DNA of 64,000 nt from Circinella umbellata (GCA_025093555.1 JAIWNF010000032.1:496001-560000); one strand, 5' to 3'; counted from the first letter of the stretch, positions 1 to 12,107 are shown. Numbers and translations are program-made. Notes: generated by a model from the sequence alone, not told the origin.

Positions 1-59
1 TTTCAGTTTTGGGCATAATATCAATGTTTGAGTTGGGTTGGGGGGAAATAGGAGAACCA

Positions 60-230
60 AAAAAAAAAAAAGAGAGAGAGAGTTAAATAGGGTTTATAAG
101 TTATATATAAAGAGCAGTGGCTTATTCCCATTTTAGAAATGCATGATTTAATTATTGAAAAGCAGCACATTTTTTTTTTCTATTCTCTTTTTTTGTCTCT
201 AATTCTTTTTTACGTTACTGAAAAAAAAAA
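60..230 (+). promoter_or_regulatory. Promoter/5' leader of the NOP13-like gene
   Basis: The stretch just upstream of the ATG at 231 has an A run and an AG-repeat tract (about 60-82). It then has TAGGGTTTA at 88-96, which contains the reverse complement of the telo-box core AAACCCTA. It ends in a T-rich leader and an A run abutting the ATG. Telo-box-like sites are known upstream of ribosome-biogenesis and ribosomal-protein genes in several eukaryotes, and the downstream gene is a nucleolar-type RRM protein. The regulatory role is inferred from this match alone. Confidence 0.35.
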
Positions 231-1700
231 ATGTCTGACGATGCTTTTGATTTAACTGCTGTTTTCAGCAATGTACCTGTCGATGAAGATACTCAATTAC
301 ATGACGAGAAAATGAAGAAGAAAGCTGAAAAACGAGCTAAAGCGGATCGTGAAGAAAAAGTAAATAATAACACTATTGTGAACAGTAATGTCATTTTTAA
401 GATCTATTGGTTTCTAAAAACTTTTATTATTTATTCTAGCGTAAACTTGCCAAAGAAAACAGAAAAGCGAAAAAAGATGCCCGAGAAAAAAATAAGAAAC
501 GAAAGGTAAAAAAAAAAATAAGGATATTATTATTATTTTGGATTAGATAATTGATTATTATTATTATTTTATTTTAGAGAGGTGAAATTGTTAGTTCTGA
601 TGAAGAAGAAGAAGGTTCAGATAATGAAGAAGGAAAAGATACCAAAAAGAAAAAATCATCATCAACGAAAAAAGAAAAAGTGGTCGAATTTGGTGTTTGG
701 GTTGGAAATCTTGCATTTAGAACTACAAGAGAACAAATCACAAAATTTTTTTCAGATTGTGGTACTGTCACTCGATTAAAATGTCCTTCTGGAAATGGTA
801 AAAATAGTAATAACAAAGGGTAAGTTTATTCTCTTCAATATATATATATATATAAGGATAAGTTTATATGTATGCTAATAAACTTCTGATAATCATTAGT
901 TTCGCTTATGTCATGTTTGCTACTAAAGAAGAAGCAGATAAAGCAGTAGAAAAAAGTGAAGAAAAGATTGATGGTCGTGCATTATTGATTAAACATTCTG
1001 ATAACTTTGAACGTAAAGATGGATTAACAGTGAAAGAAGTTAAGAAACAAAAGAATCCACCTTGCGCTACATTATTTGTTGGTAATTTACGATTTGATTG
1101 TACAAAAGAAAAGTTACGAGAAGCCTTCAATGAATGTGGTGGTCAGATTATGAATGTTCGTCTTGGTACATTTGAAGATAGTGGTAAATGTAAAGGGTAA
1201 GTTAATATTTTATAGGATACTTTAAACTATGTATACTTAATAATTTGTCTTTCTTTTCTTTTAGCTTTGGTTATGTAGATTATGAAACAGTAGAAGATGC
1301 AACATTAGCTATTCGTGCATCAAACAAGCATATTATTGATGGTCAAAAAATTCGTGTGGAATTTGGAAGTGAACAAGCATATAAACGTGGTCGACCTTGG
1401 TTACAAAGAGATGCTGCACGTGATGCTGCTAAAAAAGAAGCGCGTGCTAATAATTATAACAATAACGATGGTGAACAACAGCAACAACAAGAACAATATA
1501 ATAATGAACAGTATAATAATGAACAATCATATGAAAGGCCTGAAAGAGAATATCGACGTAGAGAAAAACGTGAAAAGAAACCATTCTCAGGAGGATCATC
1601 ATCATCAGATAAACGAGTTGCTCCTGGTTTAGCATTATCACAAGCTCAACGACAAAAACCTACAGTACAAGCATTTAAGGGTACTAAAATTACCTTTTAA
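231..1700 (+). CDS. NOP13: Nop13-like nucleolar RNA-binding protein, two RRMs
   Basis: Five exons fit: 231-359, 440-505, 578-819, 900-1196, 1265-1700 (389 aa). A Lys/Glu-rich N-terminus (about residues 30-65, nuclear-signal-like) and an acidic stretch precede two RRMs. RRM1 has RNP2 VWVGNLAF and RNP1 KGFAYVMF. RRM2 has LFVGNLRF and KGFGYVDY, preceded by FEDSGKCKG, which is characteristic of yeast Nop13. The tail is Asn/Gln-rich, then basic. Nop13 is a nucleolar protein associated with pre-60S particles, so a role in ribosome biogenesis is inferred from the family. The related Nop12 is the main alternative, but the GVW and FEDSGKCKG motifs favour Nop13. The start is the only in-frame Met before the first domain. 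The gene converges on its neighbour with a 262-bp gap. Confidence 0.8.
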
Positions 1701-1886
1701 ATAATGAATTGTTATATATTTGCATGAATTTTCCTTGATCATCTTTTTTTTTTACAAACACCCACCCACGCACCACACATTTATTTATATACTTATACAC
1801 ATTTAAAAATGACAAATGTTATTCTGGACAAAAATATAATCATATTAATATTAATATACAAAAGAAATTTCGTTTGATCGAATGAT

Positions 1887-1908
1887 TGTGTGTGTGTGTG
1901 TGTGTGTG
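1887..1908. repeat. (TG)n microsatellite
   Basis: An uninterrupted TG run of about 11 units lies in the convergent intergenic space between the NOP13-like and ETT1-like stop codons. It is a simple repeat; no function is visible. Confidence 0.9.
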
Positions 1909-1962
1909 GTGTGAGTTATATATAAATAAAATGTACATGAATTGAATAAACTTTTATATGAT

Positions 1963-3461
1963 TTATTCTTGTTCTTCAAATTCTTCCAAGAAACTTTGTA
2001 ATCCTTCAGGTAAATTGTATTCAATACTATTCTTTTCTGCAGTTGATTTGGCATCCTTAATATGTTGAACAGCAGTTTGGTATAACTTGTTTTGTTCCTC
2101 TTCACTTAAAACAAGGTTAGCTTCATTAACTAATGCTTCAGCCAAATCAGCATAAGTTTGTGGTTGAGCTTCATCTCCTGCTTTGGACAAGGCTTGTTCA
2201 AAATACTTCTTTGCTATAAATATTTATATTAATTATCATATTAATTCAGAAGTTAAAAAATAAAAAATAAAAGATGAAATTTACCTTGAATAATTGCATC
2301 ATATGCATTTTGTTCTTCTTTGGATAATTCTTTCTTTTGTTCTTCTTCATCTTCTTCTTCTTCTTCTTCTTCACCTCGTTGTTCATCAGCTTGTTCAAGC
2401 CAATAATTAGCCAAAGAAAGTTTACCAAGACCAAGTTCAGAAAGTGCACGTGAATTATTAGAATCATCTATTGATATATTTAATAGTTAATAAATAATGA
2501 TCTTATATATATATGTATATTAATTATAATCTTTATTTACCTTCAAGTACACGTTGTAATAATTTCTCTGCCCAATCTCTAAATTTGTTTTGACTTTCGA
2601 GGTTACTATAAAGATCGCCATGATTTTGTACAATGGATGCAATTTCAATTAATGCTGCAGGTTTTAATTCAACAGTTCCATTCAATGCTTTGTCCAATGT
2701 ATCTAATGCACGTGTAGCAAGTTCTGGAATATTATCTTCTGCATTATTGACAGCACCTGAAGCCTTGTTATCATCATCATCATCATTATCATCATCATTA
2801 TTAAATTGAGACTTTTTTTTAATTATATATATATAATTCATCATCCTCTCTTATTCCTTTTTCACAAAATAAAAACGATATTTTACCTTGGCAATCCATA
2901 CTTTGGCCATAGCAATACGAATCTTTTCAGCTGAATCTAAATCATTTTCTTTTTCAGTCAATTCTTCAAAACGATCCAAACCATCTTGTAAACGTTCTTC
3001 TGCTGCTTCAAGGAAAGGTTCAAATTCTTCATCTTCTGTTAAACGTCCTAATTCATAAAGGGCTGAACCATAAGTTAAATAAAATTTAGGTGGAGGACGG
3101 GTTTCGTTTTCAGGCCAGTTACGAAGAATACGATCTGATTCGTGAACTGTTCCACGTAAAAGTTGAAGAGCACCAACAGGATCTTTTTCTATAAATAATA
3201 TAAATGTTACATGTTTTAATTAATAAAATGTTTATTTCAATGATCAATTACATTTTACAACTTATTGTTACCTGCTTTCTCAACTGCACTTTCAAACAAA
3301 GCAGCGGCTTCTCCAATTTCGTCACCTTCTTCAACTACCTTGTCAATAACCACAGTTTGAGCATTATTAGTATTAGGTTCTTGTGGTTCCTCTACCACTT
3401 TAGCTTTCTTTGCTGCTTTTTGTGCAGCCAAACCACGAGGTCTTTTCTTTTCAGCGCCCAT
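1963..3461 (-). CDS. ETT1: Ett1-like protein (enhancer of translation termination 1 family)
   Basis: Five exons on the minus strand fit: 3461-3272, 3188-2887, 2811-2541, 2467-2285, 2213-1963 (398 aa). The N-terminus KRPRGLAAQKAAKKAK is basic, as in yeast Ett1 (KRPLGLGKQ...). The block around HESDRILR parallels the Ett1 block HECDRLLR. Repeated helix pairs suggest a TPR-like solenoid, broken by an Asp/Asn tract (start of exon 3) and a Glu tract (exon 4). Yeast Ett1 is a nuclear protein that interacts with the Stm1/Tpa1 network and affects stop-codon readthrough; the molecular activity is not settled. Weak similarity to other TPR proteins such as NASP-type histone chaperones is the alternative. 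The ATG at 3461 opens the conserved basic N-terminus. Confidence 0.6.
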
Positions 3462-3813
3462 TTTTGTTTGAATGTGTGTCAAAAATAATAAAAAAAAAAA
3501 AAGTTGAAAAAAAAAAAAAAACTCGCGTGACAATAAATTGTAGAAATGCTCTTTAATTTTTTTTTGACATGCCGCTGCTAATGCAAGAAAGTTAAGTAGT
3601 AGTGGCTGAGCCCTAATCTACTTTACCAGTTACACTAGTATTTTTACTTTTTGGTGTATTAAAACGATCAACGCCACAAGTTTGATTTTGGTGAGAATTC
3701 ATGTATAATCCTACAAATATATATAAATATATATATTTCTTTTTTTCTTTTTCAATAGTCCTCTTCTTCTTTTATCTATTTTTTTAATATAATTATTAAA
3801 AAGACGACTAAAA
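3462..3813. promoter_or_regulatory. Divergent promoter between ETT1-like and aspartic protease-like genes
   Basis: The two flanking genes are transcribed away from each other, so this 352-bp spacer must hold both promoters. On the protease side a TATATAAATATATATA stretch lies near 3717-3737, about 80-95 bp upstream of the ATG at 3814, followed by a pyrimidine-rich leader. Poly-T/A runs border the ETT1 side. No open frame of note was seen. Confidence 0.5.
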
Positions 3814-5233
3814 ATGATATTGCCATCAGCTTCTTTTTTATCGTTAAAAATAACTATTGTCACATTATTGATGGTCTTTTTTTATACTGGTGAATTTATT
3901 CATGCAATGCCAGTATCTGACAATAAAACCATTCCAAAACTTCTCAAGTTATCACTCAAAAGTGCAAGGATCCGATCACCTGGGCTTGTTCGTCGTCAAG
4001 AAGATAAAGCGTTAGATAATAAATTCATTTCTGTACCTGGTCTTTATGATTTTGAAACCCAAGGATTATCCATTCCAGTCTCTATTGGAACACCTGCTAA
4101 AGATTACTTGTTGTTGTTCAGTACAGGAAGTGCAGATACCTGGGTTGCTTTACCCGACTGCGGTGCAGCACAAGGCTGTGTCTCTTCAACTACATTGTAT
4201 AATCCAACCGAATCTTCTACTCATGCCTCTACAAATTATGACTTTAATATTACTTATGGTTCTGGTACAGCCGATGGCATTTATTTTGTTGATACAGTAA
4301 CAATTGCCAATAATTCATTAAGTAAACAAGTTTTAGGTGGTGTTCACGCTATGACTGGTAATTTAATGCATCAAGCAAATGGGGGTAGTGTTACAATTGA
4401 TGGTATGGTGAGTATATAATAAAAGAATAAAAGAAAATGAATCGTTCCTCTTATCTATATATAAAAAAAACTGTTGATATTAATCCAGAATACTCAAATA
4501 TTTAAAATAGTTTGGTGCTGGGTTTCCTGCTCTTACTGTTATGTATGATGAATATGATAAGTCCTATCAACCCATTCCATTTTCTTTATATGAAGCCAAT
4601 TTAATTACATCTCCCATATTTTCTGTTCATATACAATATTCTCAAACATCTTCTTGGTCTGGTTCTGTTCTCTTTGGTGGTTATGATCGTAACTTGATTG
4701 ATACTTCAAGTGATATGGTCTTTACTGACGTCATTCATCGTAGTAATGGTGCTTCATCTACTTCTGCTCCTTTTCATTGGGAAGCCTATGTAAATAAATT
4801 AATCTTAAACCGAAATCAAGCCAGTACAAGTAATTTTACGTTTTCACAGCCACAGCCCTTCAAGATTGATACGGGTACTAATTTTATTGTCATGCCAGAA
4901 GAAGATGCTGATAAACTCGTTGGGTCTTTGATTCCTAAAGCTGTCAAAGATGAGGCAGGGTATCGAGTTGCTTGTTATGGTTATGATCCTTTAAATACGG
5001 TCTCATTTGAATTTCCAAGACAAGGCAATACAGGTACCATCGTAATTACAACAAGTGTAGGCGGTCTTGTTATTTCGGAAACGAGTGATAATTCTATTTG
5101 TCGAATTGTTATTCATCCATCCAAGCAAAACTCGTATATACTTGGAAACTTTTTATTAAGACATTTTCTTACTATTTATGAATTTACTTTAAAGAATCCT
5201 CGTATTGGGTTTGCCCTTCTTAAAGACGAATAG
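3814..5233 (+). CDS. Secreted pepsin-like (A1 family) protein, first catalytic Asp replaced
   Basis: Two exons, 3814-4407 and 4511-5233, give 438 aa with an in-phase 103-nt intron. Residues 1-31 form a signal peptide, followed by a basic propeptide-like segment ending VRRQ. The bilobal pepsin fold is recognisable: the flap YGSGTADG, the block DGMFGAGFPAL, and the second active-site motif KIDTGTNFIVMP. The first motif, normally DTGSSDLW, reads FSTGSADTWV, so the nucleophilic Asp of the N-lobe is Ser. Both catalytic Asps are needed for normal aspartic protease activity, so this is probably a non-catalytic homologue or binding protein. N-glycosylation sites (NIT, NNS) and few Cys fit secretion. 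The family call is firm; loss of activity is inference. Confidence 0.88.
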
Positions 5234-5716
5234 TTTTAGAACATATATTTGGATAATATTTTAATAAAGGCATTATTGTATGTACATCTTATGAGCGGCA
5301 CAATAAGTTGGGATTCGCGTTCTTTATATATATTACTAAGAAAAAAAATATAATATGTTTTTTTTCTCATTGATTATCACAGGTTTTCAAAGTGTTAAAT
5401 ATTTTATTATTGAGGAAAAATCACTGTATATTAACCATAACCATCTACATCATAGATCAGCGCCTGTAACTATAACGAACGTGTGTGTAGTATAAAACCA
5501 CTAGTACATCTATTAGAAACAGTAAACAAAAAAAAAGATAGAGATACAGAAAAACAGAAAAACAGAAAAAAAATAACGCAATGTGTTACACATATATTAT
5601 TCATCCCAAAAAAAAAATATTATAACACAACAATAGAAAAGTGAAGTGATTAGCATCATTTCAGTGGTCACCGAATTCTTATTTTCTGGCATCATTATCA
5701 GTAACATCGTCATCTA

Positions 5717-6213
5717 TCAGTTGAATACATCAAGTACCAATCTAGAAAATACTGCTATGGAAATATGCTCCACATCATATTTTTGTTTATTCATTTAATA
5801 TACACTACTGACTTTGTAAATTGAAAAGATCACTATGATTAATGACGACCTCCTTCATTCCTAACTTATCATCTATGATATCCATAGTACTACATGTTTT
5901 CCCTTTGTCTGATACAAGCATAATGAACTATCATACATATACTAAGTTACTTTTATATAATTCTATCGACAACCCAAATTAATTTGTATGCTAATACAAA
6001 AAGAACAGATATTACGTTAGGGAGAACAAATTTGATTCATGTTTATATTATTAGGTGTGGACTTGATGGCAACAGAATAATTTGCAGCAATGATGGTTGT
6101 ACAATGACATAAGAGTGCTCCTTCATATAGCCGTGCATATAATCCATCCATGTTTGGTATAGTAGCCTCTCAGCCTCATTATCGTAATATGAAAAATATT
6201 GTTCTCTTACTTT
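5717..6213 (-). pseudogene. Possible decayed protein-coding gene, family unknown
   Basis: Three separate open segments on the minus strand have unusually protein-like composition for this AT-rich spacer. 6213-6043 includes the string NEAERLLYQTWMDYMHGY. 5921-5805 starts MLVSDKGKTCSTMD and runs 38 codons to a stop. 5794-5717 includes EHISIAVFSRLVLDV. They are collinear on one strand but in different frames or separated by stops, as expected of a broken gene or a multi-exon gene I could not assemble. The last string is loosely reminiscent of repetitive gene families of Mucoromycota, from memory only. Function cannot be assigned. Confidence 0.3.
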
Positions 6214-6544
6214 TCATTCTTGGTTTTTGGTTTTGATCGATTTAAGTCAATGTGTCAGATCAACTAACTGATTTATTATTCGTATCTTCATTGTTATATT
6301 TCTAAACATTTTAATACATCAATCAATTTTTTTTTCCTTTTCTTTACAATAGTCATGTATAGATACATGGTTCGGATAATAAAAGGCATGTTGATCGGGA
6401 AGAAAAAATGATCAGGTATGACGCCGGTGTAACACTTTTTTTCTTGGTAGAAAATGTTAATCCATTGTTATTGTGTAACTAGGATTGCGCTAATTGAGAG
6501 AAAGAAGAAATTCCATTTTTTTTTTAGAAATAAAAAAAGCAAAC

Positions 6545-6562
6545 GGAACCGACGCCGGTTCC
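6545..6562. repeat. Short GC-rich perfect hairpin
   Basis: GGAACCG and CGGTTCC form a perfect 7-bp stem around a 4-nt ACGC loop, an isolated GC-rich patch in AT-rich intergenic DNA about 480 bp upstream of the first membrane-protein paralogue. It could be a dyad binding site or a chance palindrome. Confidence 0.35.
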
Positions 6563-6971
6563 TGAGCAAATCAAGTAAGTATATCACCAGGATTACATAA
6601 ATAAATATATACATGAACTATTATCTAACATAAAAAATTTCCTTAGGATAACAACAAACTTATGAGTGGGTTAACACCCAAGAATTATTATGTATTTTGA
6701 ACTTCATGCGAAAGCTTCATGCAAAAAAAAAAAAAAAAGAACTTATTAATTTCATTATTGATAACATAAAAAACACATTTATAATATAATAGATTGATCT
6801 TTTTCTTTCTTTTTTGGTACACAACAGAATAAAATGATCTAAAAGCGAAATACTTTCAATACTAAGTACTTACAAATGTTACAGCTAACCATTTTTGACA
6901 TATATAGTAATGGTTGCTGAGCTGCAGAAAAAGAAAAGTCAGAATAAAGTTTAGTTATAAATAAAATCAAG

Positions 6972-6978
6972 TATAAAA
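6972..6978 (+). promoter_or_regulatory. TATA box of membrane-protein paralogue 1
   Basis: TATAAAA lies 68 bp before the ATG at 7046 and is followed by a T-rich leader. Position and sequence fit a core promoter TATA element; no experimental support. Confidence 0.4.
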
Positions 6979-7045
6979 GTAAAAGAACAATTCAACAGAT
7001 TTTTTTTTTATTTTATTTTTATCACTATCTTTAATTACAATTACA

Positions 7046-8149
7046 ATGCCTTTCTTTAAAAAAGAAGACAATCAAGTTCAAAATACTACCTCTAGCAGTA
7101 GTACGCAACAAAACACTGATTCTTTCGAATATTTAAATGATACTGAAGAAAGAGACAATAGCTGCAAAAATGAAGAAGAGCCTACACGTCTTGTTCCTGG
7201 TGGAAGAATGCCTAAAACTGACGCGATAAAAATGCTTCATTATCTTGGTGGACTTTTACTAATGTTGGTAATCCAAGTAGGTATTCCATTGGCACTGTAT
7301 TATGGTCTTCGAAATACGATTGGTGTTGTCTATGCATTGGTCATTTCCGGTATTCCTCCTTTTATTTGGGTTATTTTCAACTTTTTCAGGAACCGAAAAG
7401 TTGATGCACTTGGAGTGATTATTGCTCTTTCTTTTATTCTTAGTGGCGTCGTTTCTCTCGTTAGTGGTAAAATATCTACTATCTTTCTCTTTTTTTGTTT
7501 CAACGAATAATTTTGACAATAATAGCTTAGTATATATATATTAAATACTCATGTGATTCATTGCTATAAATAAATAGGTGATGAACGTGCTGCGTTGATT
7601 CGAGATTCTGCTGTAGGCGCTATTATTGGTGGTTTCTTTCTTGTCACGTTGATTCCCATCAATACTACATTCCTTGTCCTGAGACCACTGACATATATTA
7701 TAGCTGAACAAATGTTTTCTGGAATGCAATATAAATGGACTGATCGTGATGGCATTCCAAGACAACAAAGTATTCTCGAATGGCAATACGAACATATCCG
7801 TTATTTAAGATGGAGTTTACGTTTACAAACACTTGGTTGGGGAGTTTTCCTTGTTCTTGAACTTGTTGCATGTGTAATATTTGTCGAACTTACTGATATG
7901 GTTGCCGATGATATTGTCAAATACAATAATATTATCAATGCAGCTATTGTTGGTACTATGGTGTCGATCAGTATCATTGCTAGTCATTACACTGGTAAAC
8001 TCGAAAGATCGATCGGTAAGAAATGGACTGAAGAAAATGACTTTACGGAAAAGTTTGAACAGCAGCAACGAGAAGAGCAACAACAGCAGCGTCAACAAGA
8101 TGACGATGAATATAGCACTACTGTAGTAGGAAATAACCACATTGTTTAA
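7046..8149 (+). CDS. VC0807-like six-helix membrane protein, tandem paralogue 1
   Basis: Exons 7046-7466 and 7578-8149 encode 330 aa. A polar Ser/Gln-rich N-terminus (about 1-45) leads to the array-wide motif RLVPGG, followed by PK. Six hydrophobic segments follow: QVGIPLALYYGLR, YALVISGIPPFIWVI, LGVIIALSFILSGVV, GAIIGGFFLVTLIPI, GVFLVLELVACVIFV, and one in NNIINAAIVG onward. Conserved loop motifs are DERAALIRDS, RPLTYI, EQM and KYNN. The tail is Gln/Glu-rich. The order of motifs (ISGIPP, RxxxxDxLG, SG-D-R, RDS, RPL) matches what I know of the uncharacterised bacterial VC0807 family, so a membrane protein of unknown function is the safest call. The intron lies within the Gly codon of SG|DER. 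Confidence 0.8.
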
Positions 8150-10993
8150 AAAACGATCAAAATTTGATTATTATACTGTATTATATTATTTTTCATTCTT
8201 CTTCATTCTCAAAATTATACTAGATGATATACACTTGCATTGTTATTTGTTTTTTGTTATACCTAGACACTATGTATTATACCACTAGATTCTTTCTTTA
8301 TTTATTTTGAACTATAGTAAATATTTTTTTATTGTACTTTTTACCAACCATAATATGTATTATTATATTTAGTAGATCATTATCATTAATATATCATCAC
8401 TACTGCATTAAAGACATACATCATATTCTCTGTATATCCACTACCCCTGTCGAATATAGAGTTACAGAGGTACTGTTAAATGATTATTCATTAAACTGGC
8501 CTTATGGTAGACATATAAACACCTTTTAATTGGTCTTACATCGACCCTTCATTATTCATCGTCCGAGTTGTCGTAATAAACATTTTTTACATTAAAAAAT
8601 AAAAAGAGATTTGTTAATGCGACATTGCGCATAACAGTAGTAGAAGGAAAGCAACTCCTTTCCTTAGTCACTCACCACTTAACATGTATAAAATAAAATG
8701 TTTTGGACTATATAACAAAAATACCGAAGTAATCTATTATGATATCTTACATTTATATAGACATATACCTGTGCATGCTTGAAATATACGTACATGTAAA
8801 ATATAATACTTATCTTCACATCCAGTAGATTTTACAGAAGAGTATTTACATACGTAATAGCTTTTTTTTTTCGAATTCTAAAAGCCAGTTCATGAGCCTT
8901 TGTAACGATATGATAAATTACTTTATTTTACACATTACGTACGCAAAACTTTATTAATGCTTAGTTTTTACAATTATATTGTGTGTCTTAACCACACCCT
9001 CTATACGTAATTTATAGTGTATAACGTCTTGAATGATTTAATGGTGCCCGGGTAAGGAATGGGTACGGAGAGAGAATAAAAAATAGGTGTGAGCTATGTT
9101 AAAACTGTGGAAAAGGAGATTAGATAAACAACATGTCTTTATTCTTTTTATTTTTAAATCTCGCCATGTGATCATACTTGATAATACAGCTTTTATAATT
9201 TGCATTTATATGTATCAAGGAAATATTGTGTTTATCATGATGATGATGATGAGAACACTCACAGCCGTCCTTGTAAAAAAAAAAAAAGCTTGTAAATTGA
9301 GACTTTTTCTTGACAAAACGCTTCACAAAATGCTTAACAAAATGCGTAAAATTTTTGTAACACTACAGGGGAAGTACCTACAATGGTCCTCGTAAAATTA
9401 ACTTGTAACTTGGAAGTGTAACATGAAATCAAACGTCAGTGAACAGAAGTGAAAAAAAAGGCACAGGGTTGAGTATCTTCAATCAATTTCAAATAGATAC
9501 TACTATCGTCAACGCCTTTAATCAAATTGCTCAGCAAGTTGTAATGGTAAGGGTAGTGTCGATGGTTGGTTCATTGGTAGAAGCCAAAGCGGAAGTAGTA
9601 TTAGAAGTAATGCTGTTGTTGTCCTTTATTATCTTTTATTCAATTATTTTGTTTCAACACTTGTAGATGAAGACTTTTGCTTTTTTTGGACATTGATGTA
9701 GCACTTATGTCTCGTTCATTTGTACATGTTTTTATAACACCAACTGCATAATTTATTATGAATCTGTTTGATTACGTACCATATTTTACTTTAAGCAGTA
9801 TTATATATGTACTATTTAAAAATAATAGTAAGCTTCAAGATATATACCCTAGCCAGCATTTGCTTGGCAGTGATATTTTACTATAAGTTAATGATTTTCA
9901 AATCATACGTACTCTTATAGCGATAGTATCTTATCTAAGTACTATTGTTTTACTTTTTCGTACGGCAACATGATAAGCTTAAAATATATATTTCACTATA
10001 TAGAAACCTAAAAGTTTTTTTTCTAAAAAAATAAAAACAGCGAATAGACTATTGATGATCCAGGTAAATTTCAACATTTATATCAATGTGTGCGCCCTGA
10101 ACTGGGGATGTGTTGTGTCACGCTTGGCTTTTTAATAACATAATACTAAAAAAAGACAAATAAACTACTTGGCACTTTTCTCTTATAATAAAAGGTTGCT
10201 GTAAGATCAATCACATACGTAAGTTCTACAATTGATGCCAAGCTTGTCATCAGCCCCGATTATGTTTTACTATAATTTTATTAAGAATGTAATAAAAGTG
10301 ATATCATAGCATATATATATATATATATATATTCATGGTCATTAGATAACTAAATAATGTAAAGGTATTATATCCTACGGCTTTCATCTCTTTTTTTTTC
10401 ATTAATAACAGTTTTAAATCAAATTTGAACAGTCAATGTATTTTTGACTTTTCATAAAGATTATTACGTACTACTGTAGATTTGATCTACGAAAAAAAAA
10501 CACGGGAAAAAAAGTTACCGAGAAAAGTATGTACAACATCAAAGCTAAGCAACTATTCCATATATGGCGCCTTTTCTCTTTTTTTGTACATTTTTTTTCT
10601 TCGCTAGTCAGCTGGAAGAAAAAAAAATGAATATTTCCCTTCGCATGATTATTGTTTATTTATTCTAGCCACTCTTTACTTTATTCTTTCGTAGAAAAAT
10701 ACGGGACTAATTATAGAATTACACTTTTAATGTTTACTATAGTTACAAAATGGCATCCCAAACCCAGCACTAGCCACAACAATTCTGCCATAATGCTGAG
10801 TAAAAAAAAAAAAAAAAAGGAAGCTTCCAGCCTTAGCACAATAACATCAAAAAACATATAAAAGATTACGTCCAGATCAGCAAAATTTCTTTTTTTTTTT
10901 TGCAACGTCATTTTTCATCTTATTTTACAACCTTTACCATCTTCTAAAAGCCCACATACATAGCTATTTACATACCTATATATAATAAACACA
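8150..10993. other. Intergenic region with clustered TACGTA palindromes
   Basis: No intact gene is visible in 2.8 kb between paralogues 1 and 2. TACGTA occurs at 8787, 8851, 8936, 9004, 9773, 9906, 10216 and 10465. An (AT)n run lies near 10312-10331. A 59-codon open segment at 9522-9701 (+), less AT-biased than its surroundings and including GSVDGWFIGRSQSGSS then a hydrophobic stretch, lacks a start and may be a coding relic; a second frame there is also open, so it is unresolved. Confidence 0.5.
10857..10864 (+). promoter_or_regulatory. TATA box of membrane-protein paralogue 2
   Basis: TATAAAAG lies about 130 bp before the ATG at 10994, in a position suitable for a core promoter. A second TATATA stretch sits close to the ATG and is probably part of the leader. 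Confidence 0.35.
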
Positions 10994-12107
10994 ATGTTTT
11001 CTGCATTCCTAACGAAATACAAGAAGAAAGAGTCATCTCAAACTTCGATCCAGTCATTAGATAGCACTAGATCTTATGAACATTTGAACACAGAAGACAG
11101 TGATAAGAAGAAAAGTGAAGAAGAAGAGTCGCTACCTACACGCTTTGTTCCTGGTGGGAAAATCCCTAAAGCTCAAGGGCAAAAAATGCGTCGACACCTT
11201 ATTGGATTTTTACTGATGTTGGTTGTTCAAGTGGGTATTCCTTTAGCACTATATTATGGTCTTCGAAATACCATCGGTGTTGTCTATGCTTTAGTTATTT
11301 CTGGTATTCCTCCAGTTCTCTGGGTTATTGTAAATTTTGTTCGAAAACACAAAATCGATGCACTTGGATGTATTATCTCACTTTCATTTATTCTCAGTGG
11401 TGTAATTTCTATTGTCACTGGTAAAGTATATTATTCTTATTCTATATAAATTTAATTCACTAGTTACTATAATGTTATCCCATGTTTTTTTTCTTATATT
11501 AATATCTTATACCAATCCATTTATATTATTAGGAGATGCACGAGCTGCATTAATCCGAGATTCCGCTGTAGGTGCAGTTATCGGTGGTTTCTTCTTGGTT
11601 ACGCTAATTCCTATCAATACACAATGGCTTGTTTTAAGACCATTGACATACATTATCGGTGAACAAATGATGGGTGGAATGGAATATGAATGGACTGACC
11701 GTGAGGGAATTCCACGACAACAAAGTATAGTTGCATGGCAGTTTGATCATATTCGTTTTTTTAGATGGAGTATGCGATTACAAACACTTGCTTGGGGAGT
11801 CTTTTTAGTGCTTGAACTTGTGGCATGCGTCTTATTCGTTGAGACTACTGATTTGTCTACCGATGATATTGTCAAGTATAATAATATCATTAATGCTGTT
11901 GTTATTTCCGTAATGACTACTGTTAGTATTACTGCGAGTTTATATGGACGTAAACTCGTAATGGAGTTTGGTAAAGAATGGACTAAAGAAAATGACTTTA
12001 CCGAAAAATTTGAAAGACAAAGAACAGAACAAGAGCAAGAAGAAGGACAGCAGCAGTATCAAGATAGTAATGGATATACCACCATTCATGCTGAAAACAT
12101 TGTATAA
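10994..12107 (+). CDS. VC0807-like six-helix membrane protein, tandem paralogue 2
   Basis: Exons 10994-11420 and 11533-12107 encode 333 aa. The architecture is the same as paralogue 1: a Ser/Glu/Lys-rich cytosolic-type N-terminus, RFVPGG followed by PK, six hydrophobic segments, DARAALIRDS, RPLTYI, EQM, then a Glu/Gln-rich tail. It keeps GLRNTIG, which paralogues 3 and 4 change to GLRNKIG, and ELVACV, suggesting 1 and 2 are the closest pair. The start Met at 10994 opens a lysine-rich N-terminus comparable in length to paralogue 1. The intron splits the Gly codon of TG|DAR, the same site as in the other copies. Function is unknown. Confidence 0.8.

Larger units (their letters stand above)
5234..7045. 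other. Intergenic region, AT-rich, with gene-relic-like segments
   Basis: This 1.8-kb spacer separates the protease-like gene from the first membrane-protein paralogue. It contains many short A/T runs. I see no intact gene. Minus-strand segments at 5717-6213 look like pieces of a decayed coding region and are listed separately, as are a GC-rich hairpin and a TATA box. Confidence 0.6.
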
